Source: an uncultured beta proteobacterium
Lineage (GTDB): Bacteria > Pseudomonadota > Gammaproteobacteria > Burkholderiales > Burkholderiaceae_C
Assembly: GCA_903914985.1 (NCBI GenBank)
Contig: CAIWRE010000052.1
Span: 1-23,494 of the forward strand
DNA: 23,494 bases
Direction of reading: 5' to 3'
Below are positions 7,547-13,922 of this stretch, in pieces (positions within the stretch are counted from its first letter, which is position 1; every line of letters starts with the position of its first letter). The position numbers were made by a program, and so were the translations under genes. The notes below the pieces were generated by a model that saw only the letters and a list, made by a program, of their open reading frames with translations, made no database searches and had not been told where the DNA came from.

Positions 7547-8356
7547 ATGGAATATTCAGGTCAGTCGACGGCTTTTGGTGTCGAGCAAGAGCCCTCTGCA
7601 CCGCAAATACTCACTGCGGCGCCCGGTGTTGGGGCCATTTCAGTGTCCTGGGCGCGTCACCAGGACGAGGTGCGTGCAGCACAACGGCTGCGCTTTGACG
7701 TTTTCGCCGTAGAAATGGGTGCACGTCTAACGACACCGCTGGCTGGCCACGACATCGACCTGTTTGACAACTACTGCGAGCATTTGCTGGTGCGTGACAC
7801 GGTCAGCCAACAGGTGATTGGTACCTATCGGGTGCTCACGCCGGTTCAGGCCCAGCGCGTGGGCAGCACCTATAGCGACACAGAATTTGACCTCACCCGG
7901 CTGCGCGGTTTGCGCGAGCGCATGGTGGAGCTGGGCCGCAGCTGCGTGCACCCGGACTACCGCCACGGCGGCGTGATCATGGCCTTGTGGACGGCCTTGG
8001 CCGAATTCATGGCGCGCAACCAGCTCGACACCATGATCGGTTGCGCCAGTATTCCCATGCTGCACAACGGCATGGTCTGCGGCGATGTGGCCGCCAGCAT
8101 TTGGCAGCAGCTGAAAGGCAGTCACCTGGCGCCGATCGAGCACCAGGTTCGCCCTCGCTTACCGCTGCCGGTCGAGCGCCTGGACAGCACGCTCACGGTC
8201 GAACCACCGGCGCTCATCAAGGGCTACCTGCGTCTGGGTGCCAAGGTCCTGGGTGCGCCAGCCTGGGACCCGGACTTCAATTCCGCTGATTTGCCCATGA
8301 TGATGCGCTTGACGGATATGCCATTGCGTTACCGCAAGCACTTTTTAGGTGTTTGA
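7547..8356 (+). CDS. olsB: OlsB-like N-acyltransferase (ornithine lipid synthesis family)
   Basis: The 269-residue protein belongs to the long-chain N-acyltransferase branch of GNAT proteins (older annotations: hemolysin-like). OlsB transfers a 3-hydroxyacyl chain from ACP to the alpha-amino group of ornithine, giving lyso-ornithine lipid at the inner membrane. Family blocks seen: RFDVFAVEMGA (50-60), DIDLFDNYCEHLLVRD (69-84), VIGTYRVL (90-97), a YSDTEFDL segment, ELGRSCVHPDYR (128-139), a GCAS segment (165-168) and LIKGYLRLGAKV (223-234). Resemblance to rhizobial OlsB is strong along the length, but the amino-acid acceptor (ornithine, glycine or other) cannot be told from sequence, and the second acyltransferase OlsA is not in the window. 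The N-terminal 30 residues are variable. ppk1 follows after 53 bp without an evident terminator; a Pho box lies upstream. Confidence 0.68.
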   Translation: MEYSGQSTAFGVEQEPSAPQILTAAPGVGAISVSWARHQDEVRAAQRLRFDVFAVEMGARLTTPLAGHDIDLFDNYCEHLLVRDTVSQQVIGTYRVLTPVQAQRVGSTYSDTEFDLTRLRGLRERMVELGRSCVHPDYRHGGVIMALWTALAEFMARNQLDTMIGCASIPMLHNGMVCGDVAASIWQQLKGSHLAPIEHQVRPRLPLPVERLDSTLTVEPPALIKGYLRLGAKVLGAPAWDPDFNSADLPMMMRLTDMPLRYRKHFLGV

Positions 8357-8409
8357 CCCTCTCACCGGCTACAGTGGGGGCATTGCATTCCAGTTTGAAA
8401 GTGGTTTGA

Positions 8410-10536
8410 ATGACCTCAGCTGTTCCTTCGTACGACGCAGCGCTTTGGGCGACCTCCAAAGCATTTCACGATGCCAGCCGTCCGCACTTGCTGGACCGTG
8501 ACCACAGCCTGGTCGCGTTTAACGAGCGCGTTTTCAGTTGGGCCACGCGCACGGATGTGCCCGTTTTGGAGCGGCTTCGCTTCTTGTGCATCGTCTCCTC
8601 CAATCTGGATGAATTTTTTGAAGTGCGCGCCGAGCCGCATCTGACGGCTCAGCGCTCCGATGACCGCCAGGGGACCTACACGGTGGATTCCTTCGAGCGA
8701 CTGTCCGAGGCTTTGCACCAGTTGGTGGATCGGCAGTATGCGCTGTACAACGAGGCCCTGCTGCCCACGCTGCAAGAAAACGGCATCCAACTCATCTCAC
8801 ACGGAGAGCGCAATCCGGCACAGCGGCGCTGGGTGCGGCAGTATTTTTTGCGGGAGGTGCGACCCCTGCTCATTCCTGTGGGCTTGGACCCGGCCCACCC
8901 GTTCCCACAGGTGGCCAACAAGGCGCTGAATTTCATTGTTCGTTTGAGCGGTCACGACGCCTTCGGGCGCAGCAATGAAATTGCCATCGTCAAGGTGCCA
9001 CGGGTGCTGCCGCGCATCATTCGCATGCCCGACAAGCTGTCCGGCGGGAAGGCGATCTTTGTTGCTTTGACCAGCGTCATTCGGGCGCATCTGGACGACC
9101 TGTTTCTGGGCCGAAAAGTCGATCAGTTTTCGCAATTCCGGGTGACGCGGCACTCGGATTTATCGGTCGATGAGGACGATGTTCAAAATCTGCGCACCGC
9201 CCTGCGCCAGGGTTTGGCGCACCGCCATTACGGCGAGGCTGTGCGGCTGGAGGTGTCGGCCAGTTGCTCCGAACACCTTGCGCACTTTTTGCTCAAGCAG
9301 TTTGACCTGCCACAGCAGGCTTTGTACCGCGTTGCCGGGCCGGTGAATTTGGTGCGGCTGACGCAAATGATTGACTTGGTGGATAAGCCGGAGTTGTGCT
9401 TTTCGCCATTCAGAGCCAGCTTTCCCCGGCGGTTGGATGCGGCGACCGGCATCTTCGATCAGCTTAAGCAGAAGGACATCCTGTTTCACTTGCCTTTCGA
9501 GAGTTTTGACGGCGTGCTCGCGTTCTTGCGCGCGGCGGTCAATGACCCGAACGTGTTGGCGATCAAACAAACCATTTACCGCGCCGGCACCGACTCGGTC
9601 ATGATGGATTTGCTGCGTGAGGCCGTGCGCAAAGGCAAAGAAGTGACGGTGGTGGTAGAGCTCAAAGCCCGCTTTGATGAAGAGGCCAACATCAACTGGG
9701 CCGAGATGCTGGAGTCTATTGGGGCCCAGGTGGTCTATGGTGTGGTGGGCCTGAAAACCCACGCCAAGATGCTGCTGGTCACACGGCGCGAAGGCAATAA
9801 GTTGCAGCGCTACGGCCACTTGTCCACCGGCAACTACAACGCCCGTACTGCACGTTTGTATACCGACGTGAGTCACCTCACCGCGGATGCCGCGCTCACC
9901 ATGGACATGGAGCACGTGTTTGTTCACCTGGCCAGCCAAAGCCGGCTACCACGCATGCAAAAAATGTGGCTGGCGCCTTTTAATTTGCATTCCAACCTGG
10001 TGCGCAAAATCACATCCTTGGCGCAGGCTGCAGCGCGCGGTCAATCCAGCCGCATCGTGCTCAAAATGAATGCGCTGACGGACGTCGATCTGATTGACGC
10101 CTTGATGCAAGCAGGCCGGCAGGGCGTCAAGATCGACCTGATTGTTCGCGGCGCCTGCATGTTGCCCGCCAGGGTGCCTGGGGTGAGCGACAACATCCGG
10201 GTACGGTCGGTGATCGGGCGCTTTTTGGAGCACTCCCGGGTGTTTTATTTCCGCCAGGGCGCGCAGGAGTCCTTGTACCTGTCAAGCGCGGACTGGATGA
10301 ACCGCAACATGGTGCGCCGCGTGGAAGTCGCCTGGCCGGTGACGGACCCGGAGCAACGCCAACGCTTGATCGACGAATGCCTGCTGGCCTACCTGCACGA
10401 TGGTGTGGACGCTTGGGACATGCAGGCCGATGGCAGCTACCAATTGGCATCTCACAACGTTGCTGGGGGCCATAGTGCGCAAGCGGCGCTGATGGCGCGT
10501 TATGGCGCAGAAAGGCCAGCACGTGGCAAAGGATAG
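8410..10536 (+). CDS. ppk1: Polyphosphate kinase 1
   Basis: PPK1 polymerises the gamma-phosphate of ATP into long-chain polyphosphate through a phosphohistidine intermediate. The 708-residue protein is full length. Seen in order: the N-terminal block SSNLDEFFEVRAEPH, HPFPQVANKALNF, the phosphate-binding IKQTIYRAGTDS, KARFDEEANINWAEMLE, the GLKTHAKMLLV block with His451 (equivalent to the phosphorylated His435 of E. coli), YGHLSTGNYNARTARLYTD, and GRFLEHSRVFYF with His608 (equivalent to His592). All catalytic elements are present. The ATG at 8410 has a weak ribosome site. The gene probably shares a transcript with the olsB-like gene 53 bp upstream, and its 3' end overlaps the sixA-like gene by 35 bp. 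Confidence 0.97.
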   Translation: MTSAVPSYDAALWATSKAFHDASRPHLLDRDHSLVAFNERVFSWATRTDVPVLERLRFLCIVSSNLDEFFEVRAEPHLTAQRSDDRQGTYTVDSFERLSEALHQLVDRQYALYNEALLPTLQENGIQLISHGERNPAQRRWVRQYFLREVRPLLIPVGLDPAHPFPQVANKALNFIVRLSGHDAFGRSNEIAIVKVPRVLPRIIRMPDKLSGGKAIFVALTSVIRAHLDDLFLGRKVDQFSQFRVTRHSDLSVDEDDVQNLRTALRQGLAHRHYGEAVRLEVSASCSEHLAHFLLKQFDLPQQALYRVAGPVNLVRLTQMIDLVDKPELCFSPFRASFPRRLDAATGIFDQLKQKDILFHLPFESFDGVLAFLRAAVNDPNVLAIKQTIYRAGTDSVMMDLLREAVRKGKEVTVVVELKARFDEEANINWAEMLESIGAQVVYGVVGLKTHAKMLLVTRREGNKLQRYGHLSTGNYNARTARLYTDVSHLTADAALTMDMEHVFVHLASQSRLPRMQKMWLAPFNLHSNLVRKITSLAQAAARGQSSRIVLKMNALTDVDLIDALMQAGRQGVKIDLIVRGACMLPARVPGVSDNIRVRSVIGRFLEHSRVFYFRQGAQESLYLSSADWMNRNMVRRVEVAWPVTDPEQRQRLIDECLLAYLHDGVDAWDMQADGSYQLASHNVAGGHSAQAALMARYGAERPARGKG

Positions 10537-11002
10537 AACGCTGGACCTGGTGCTGTGGCGCCACGCAGAGGCCATTGACCTGGAGCTGGTTGGCGACGAT
10601 ATGCTGCGCACCTTGACGCCGCGTGGTGAGAAACAAGCCCATCGCATGGGCGCGTGGCTGGACCGTCAGTTGCCAGCGAGTACCAAAATATTTGCCAGCC
10701 CCGCTTTGCGTGCGGACCAAACTGCACAGGCGCTAGAGCGCAAATACAAAACCAACGCGGGACTGGCCCCGTTGGCCGGCGTGGATGATCTTTTGAACCT
10801 AGCGCACTGGACGACGGGCAGCGGCTGTGTGTTGGTGGTCGGACATCAGCCCACCTTGGGTCAGACAGTCGCGCGATTGCTGGGCATTGCCGACGGGGAG
10901 TGCAGCATCAAAAAAGGCGCAGTCTGGTGGCTTCGCATGCGTGAACGCGACGCGTCCACAGAGGTGACCGTGTTGGCAGTCCTCTCTGCGGATTTGGTTT
11001 AA
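10502..11002 (+). CDS. sixA: SixA-like phosphohistidine phosphatase
   Basis: A small histidine-phosphatase-superfamily protein, 166 residues if the ATG at 10502 is used. The active-site motif is LWRHAEA with His21 (R-H-A form, as in SixA, instead of R-H-G of phosphoglycerate mutases). The second catalytic His is in VVGHQPTLGQ (His115), and the FASPALRADQTA segment carries the conserved Arg. E. coli SixA removes phosphate from protein phosphohistidines. The start overlaps ppk1 by 35 bp; a GTG at 10523 with AAGG 7 nt upstream is a plausible alternative and would shorten it by 7 residues. Tight coupling to ppk1 suggests co-expression. The gene converges on the basic protein gene, with 5 bp between stops. 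Confidence 0.88.
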   Translation: MAQKGQHVAKDRTLDLVLWRHAEAIDLELVGDDMLRTLTPRGEKQAHRMGAWLDRQLPASTKIFASPALRADQTAQALERKYKTNAGLAPLAGVDDLLNLAHWTTGSGCVLVVGHQPTLGQTVARLLGIADGECSIKKGAVWWLRMRERDASTEVTVLAVLSADLV

Positions 11003-11007
11003 GAGGA

Positions 11008-11475
11008 TCAGCTCTTCGCGGGGCGACCGGTCTTGAGGCTGGGCACTGCAGCAATCGCCGCCAAAAACACAGCGTCCGGTAGGGTCGCCAGATGCTTCAT
11101 TCCAGCGCGGATGAGTTCGGTCTTTTTCACCATGACCTTGAGTTGTGCGGCGCGGTGCTTCATGGCTTCCAGCACAAGATATTCCGCCTTGGGAACGGTG
11201 ATGCTGTCACGCACCAGTTTGTGCTTTTTCTCTTTGGTGTTTTTTGCGTCGACCGAGGCGGCAGGCGTTGCCACAGATTTAGCTACAGGCTCTTGAGCGG
11301 CGCTTGGCTTTGCCACTTTTTTGACGGCAAGCGATGGCTTCGCAACTGCTTTTTTCGCAGCTGGAGCGCGCTTTACAGGGGTTTTGCGCGCTGCCGCAAC
11401 ACGCTTCTTGGCGGGTGCTGATTTCGCAGCGGGGGCGCTGGTTGCGGGCACGGTGGTGGGTTCGGTCTTGGCCAT
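11008..11475 (-). CDS. Lys/Ala/Pro-rich basic protein with ribbon-helix-helix-like C-terminus
   Basis: Not assignable to a named family with confidence. The 155-residue product has two parts. The first 80 or so residues are low-complexity and rich in Lys, Ala and Pro (repeated PAKK, AAKK, KKVAKP), like bacterial histone-H1-like tails. The remaining part (VRDSITVPKAEYLVLEAM..., then VKKTELIRAGMKHLATL) has the strand-helix-helix pattern and the K-T-E-L-I-R-A-G spacing of ribbon-helix-helix DNA-binding proteins, and the end (TGRPAKS) carries a GRP core as in AT-hooks. It is probably a nucleoid-associated or polyanion-binding protein; this is inferred. The ATG at 11475 with GAGGA 9 nt upstream is preferred over a TTG at 11499. 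It lies downstream of ppx on the same strand. Confidence 0.78.
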   Translation of the reverse strand: MAKTEPTTVPATSAPAAKSAPAKKRVAAARKTPVKRAPAAKKAVAKPSLAVKKVAKPSAAQEPVAKSVATPAASVDAKNTKEKKHKLVRDSITVPKAEYLVLEAMKHRAAQLKVMVKKTELIRAGMKHLATLPDAVFLAAIAAVPSLKTGRPAKS

Positions 11476-11484
11476 GGTTGCTCG

Positions 11485-11489
11485 TCCTC
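11485..11489 (-). promoter_or_regulatory. Ribosome binding site of the basic RHH-like protein gene
   Basis: GAGGA on the minus strand, 9 nt before the ATG at 11475. It falls inside the longer TTG-started frame and so argues for the ATG. Confidence 0.65.
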
Positions 11490-11502
11490 TTTTATTCAAG
11501 TT

Positions 11503-11539
11503 GCAAAAAACAGTACATACAGTTTATATCGTTTTTTGC
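11503..11539. repeat. Inverted repeat and candidate promoter before the basic protein gene
   Basis: GCAAAAAAC (11503-11511) and GTTTTTTGC (11531-11539) form a perfect 9-bp inverted repeat with a 19-nt spacer. Inside, on the minus strand, is TATAAA (11523-11528), a fair -10 that would give a leader of about 40 nt for the gene starting at 11475. Directly after it is a direct repeat ACTGT-N4-ACTGT. The arrangement could be a promoter with operator, or a weak terminator between ppx and this gene. Confidence 0.4.
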
Positions 11540-11572
11540 GATGGAGCAAATTTCATGGCAAGAGCAACGCCC

Positions 11573-13075
11573 TCAATGTTCCACAAAGTCCAAAGGCCAC
11601 GGTGTTTTTTGCCATGCCAAGGCCTCCTCTCGCAATAGGTAGGCTGACTGAGGGAATTCCTGTGCCCAAAGCGCCGCGCAGTGCAACTGCAACTTACCGT
11701 GGTGAGATGCAGAAATGCGAACGCCGGACATGTCGGGATCGCGTCGCGCGTGACACAAGATCACCGCCAAACGCAGTGCCAGAAGTTGGGCGCGCAACTC
11801 GTCGTTGGAAAGGTCCGCCTCAATTTTTCGCAGTTTGCCGCGGTGGCCCAGCACCAACAGGCTCAGGCGGTGAAGTTCAGGTAACGCAAAGCCCATGGCG
11901 TCTGCGTTGTCGAGAATGTAAGCGCCGTGCTTGTGGTAATCGCTGTGCGAAATGTGACTGCCAATTTCATGTAGTTCCGCAGCCCATTTGATCTTGCGCA
12001 CATTGCGCTCGGTGGCTTGTGTGTTGCTGTTCGCGAGGGCTTTTTCAATACCTTCGAACAGCAGCGTGGCGACCCTGCCTACGCGTTCGCCGTGCACGCG
12101 GTCTACACCAAACTTGGTGGCCAGGCGCAACACCGTTTTCAGCCGAAGGTCGCTCGTCGTGTGCGTGTTTCCACTCAGCTCGCGCAGCAGTCCATGGCGC
12201 AATCCTCCGTCGGTAGAGTGCAATGACTCAATGCCTAACAAGCTGAACAAGGCTCGGGTAATGCTCAGCCCGCCGCCAATCACTGCTTTGCGGTCTTCCC
12301 GCAAGCCCGGCAGTTTCACCCGATCGGTACTTTGTGCGGTGATCAGCTTGTCAAGCAGCCAGTCCAGACCCTCCTGGGTGATCGAACCTTGCGGCCATCC
12401 CGAGGCTTCTAACACGTCCCGGATGGCACCTACCGTTCCAGCAGAGCCATAGGCCACGTCCCAGTGGCTGGGGTGGTAGGCGTCAATGGCTTCATCCAGC
12501 ACCGCCTTAGCGGCGATTTCGGCAATCTCAAAGGCCTTGCGCGTGAACTGACCGTCCGAAAAATAGCGGGTGGACCAGGCAATGCTGCCCACGCGAAAAG
12601 ACTCCATCACCCGGGGCTTAAAGGCCTGACCCAGAATCAGCTCGGTCGAACGCCCTCCAATATCGATCACCAAACGGCGCTCATCGGATGCCGGCAGGGT
12701 GTGGGAGACGCCTTGGTAAATCAGGCGGGCTTCCTCACGCCCGGAGATCACCTCAATCGGAAAACCCAAAACCGCGTTGGCGCGCTCCAAAAATGCATCG
12801 CGGTTCCGGGCTTCGCGCAGGGTTTGGGTTGCCACGGCCCGGACTTGTTCGGGGGCAAAGCCGGCCAGCCGCTCGCCAAACCGGGCCAAGCAATCCCAGC
12901 CGTTTTGCATGGCAGCTTGCGTCAGGTTGCGGTCGACGTCGAGACCGGCGCCCTGGCGCACGGTTTCTTTGAGGTATTCGGTACGTTGAAACTCGCCGTG
13001 GTCCAGTACGCCAATTTCAAGGCGAAAGCTGTTGGAGCCCAAATCGATCGCGGCAAGTCGGAGTTCTGAAGTCAT
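11573..13075 (-). CDS. ppx: Exopolyphosphatase (Ppx/GppA family)
   Basis: PPX releases Pi from the ends of polyphosphate; members of this family may also hydrolyse pppGpp. The 500-residue length fits Ppx. Seen in order: AAIDLGSNSFRL (ATPase-fold phosphate 1 loop), SGREEARLIYQG (111-122, with the catalytic Glu), VIDIGGRSTEL (136-146, phosphate 2), YGSAGT, then a C-terminal HD-like helical domain with VHGERVGRVATLLFE and AAELHEIGSHISH. The start is the ATG at 13075. It is encoded opposite to ppk1, with sixA and the basic protein gene between them, so synthesis and degradation of polyphosphate are not in one operon here. No Pho box is seen in its upstream region (13076-13150). Confidence 0.95.
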   Translation of the reverse strand: MTSELRLAAIDLGSNSFRLEIGVLDHGEFQRTEYLKETVRQGAGLDVDRNLTQAAMQNGWDCLARFGERLAGFAPEQVRAVATQTLREARNRDAFLERANAVLGFPIEVISGREEARLIYQGVSHTLPASDERRLVIDIGGRSTELILGQAFKPRVMESFRVGSIAWSTRYFSDGQFTRKAFEIAEIAAKAVLDEAIDAYHPSHWDVAYGSAGTVGAIRDVLEASGWPQGSITQEGLDWLLDKLITAQSTDRVKLPGLREDRKAVIGGGLSITRALFSLLGIESLHSTDGGLRHGLLRELSGNTHTTSDLRLKTVLRLATKFGVDRVHGERVGRVATLLFEGIEKALANSNTQATERNVRKIKWAAELHEIGSHISHSDYHKHGAYILDNADAMGFALPELHRLSLLVLGHRGKLRKIEADLSNDELRAQLLALRLAVILCHARRDPDMSGVRISASHHGKLQLHCAALWAQEFPQSAYLLREEALAWQKTPWPLDFVEH

Positions 13076-13153
13076 TGAAGAAACGGTTTATACAATTTAT
13101 CAAGCCAAGGATAGCACCAAGCTGTTGGCGCTTGGCCCATTTCTACAACCCAC

Positions 13154-13179
13154 AAAAAAGCCCAGCCGAAGCTGGGCTT
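13154..13179 (-). terminator. Rho-independent terminator of the fasciclin gene
   Basis: On the minus strand a 9-bp stem AAGCCCAGC (13171-13179 with 13158-13166) around a TTCG tetraloop is followed by a T6 run (13154-13159). It separates the fasciclin gene from ppx, which starts at 13075 on the same strand. Confidence 0.88.
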
Positions 13180-13234
13180 GGTGAGCGACAGGAGCTCCAG
13201 GCGCGGACCTCGGGGACGCTCCAGTAAAAGAACC

Positions 13235-13735
13235 TTATTTTTTCGTCGAGGTCATGACGGTGTCCACGACGTGGACCACGCCGTTGGTGGCCAGAATGTC
13301 GGCCTGCACAACGGCAGCGTTTTCCACAGTCACAAAATCACCCGCTTTGGACAAGGCGAGGTTCTCGCCGTTGAGTGCTTTGACGGTGCTGTTTTTCACA
13401 TCCTTAGCCAGGGCTTGGGCGGGCACTACGTGGTACATCAGCAAGTCTTTGAGCTTGGCGGGATGTTTGGCCAGATCTTCCATGGTGGCCGGTTTGACGG
13501 CCTTGAACGCGTCGTTGTTCGGTGCAAAAACGGTGAAAGGTCCGGTGCCTTGCAAGTCGTTGGTCAGACCCGCAGAGGTGATCAATCCGCTCAGCGTGCT
13601 CAAAGAAGGGGTGTTGGCAATGGTTTCGGCGACGCTGACGGGTTTTTGAGGCGCAGCGCAGGCGGCGAGCAGCAAAGTCAATGCAGCGCCAAGGGTGGCG
13701 CGACGGGCCAGTGCGAAGGATTTGGAAGTGAACAT
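13235..13735 (-). CDS. Fasciclin (FAS1)-domain lipoprotein
   Basis: A 166-residue secreted protein with one FAS1 domain. The N-terminus has a basic start, a hydrophobic core and a lipobox LAAC with Cys26, so it is predicted to be a lipoprotein anchored in the outer or inner membrane facing the periplasm. The FAS1 H1 block is FTVFAPNNDAFKAV and the H2 block is GVVHVVDTVM. FAS1 proteins act in adhesion or cell-surface interaction; the ligand here is unknown. The ATG at 13735 with AGGAG 9 nt upstream is preferred over a TTG two codons earlier. It is transcribed divergently from pstS, and a near-perfect Pho box with a correctly spaced -10 lies before it, so it is probably induced by phosphate starvation. 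It has its own terminator. Confidence 0.93.
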   Translation of the reverse strand: MFTSKSFALARRATLGAALTLLLAACAAPQKPVSVAETIANTPSLSTLSGLITSAGLTNDLQGTGPFTVFAPNNDAFKAVKPATMEDLAKHPAKLKDLLMYHVVPAQALAKDVKNSTVKALNGENLALSKAGDFVTVENAAVVQADILATNGVVHVVDTVMTSTKK

Positions 13736-13763
13736 GGTCAAAAGCTCCTGTTAGAAAAGGGCT

Positions 13764-13797
13764 ACGATAAGACTGATCAATGACATAAATGTGACAA
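13764..13797 (-). promoter_or_regulatory. Pho-box promoter of the fasciclin gene
   Basis: Minus strand TTGTCAC-ATTT-ATGTCAT (13797-13780) is a 7-4-7 PhoB site. After exactly 10 nt comes TATCGT (13769-13764), a 4/6 match to the -10 consensus. The predicted leader of about 20 nt contains the AGGAG ribosome site. No proper -35 is needed in PhoB-activated promoters. Confidence 0.85.
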
Positions 13798-13851
13798 AAA
13801 TGTTGTCTCGAACCTTTTTGACGCATTGGATGGAAAACTGAGGGTCATCAA

Positions 13852-13885
13852 TTGTCATGTTTATGTCACAAATAGTTCGTACATT
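13852..13885 (+). promoter_or_regulatory. Pho-box promoter of the pst operon
   Basis: TTGTCAT-GTTT-ATGTCAC (13852-13869) is a 7-4-7 PhoB site. After exactly 10 nt comes TACATT (13880-13885), a 4/6 match to the -10 consensus. The expected start near 13892 gives a leader of about 30 nt before the pstS ATG. Confidence 0.9.
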
Positions 13886-13922
13886 GACCCGGTTAATCCA
13901 TTCCACCCGAAAAGGTTTCACC

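Noticed and set aside
11001..11016. Short inverted repeat AAGAG/CTCTT at the sixA/basic gene junction as terminator
   Set aside because: Only 5 bp with no T-run; too weak to call.
11511..11526. LexA-like word near the basic protein gene promoter (CTGTATGTACTG)
   Set aside because: It lacks the CTGT-N8-ACAG symmetry of a proteobacterial SOS box; the words are a direct repeat instead.
13857..13922. N-terminal extension of the pstS frame
   Set aside because: It would overlap the Pho box and -10 and put 22 non-signal residues before a good signal peptide; the ATG at 13923 is the real start.
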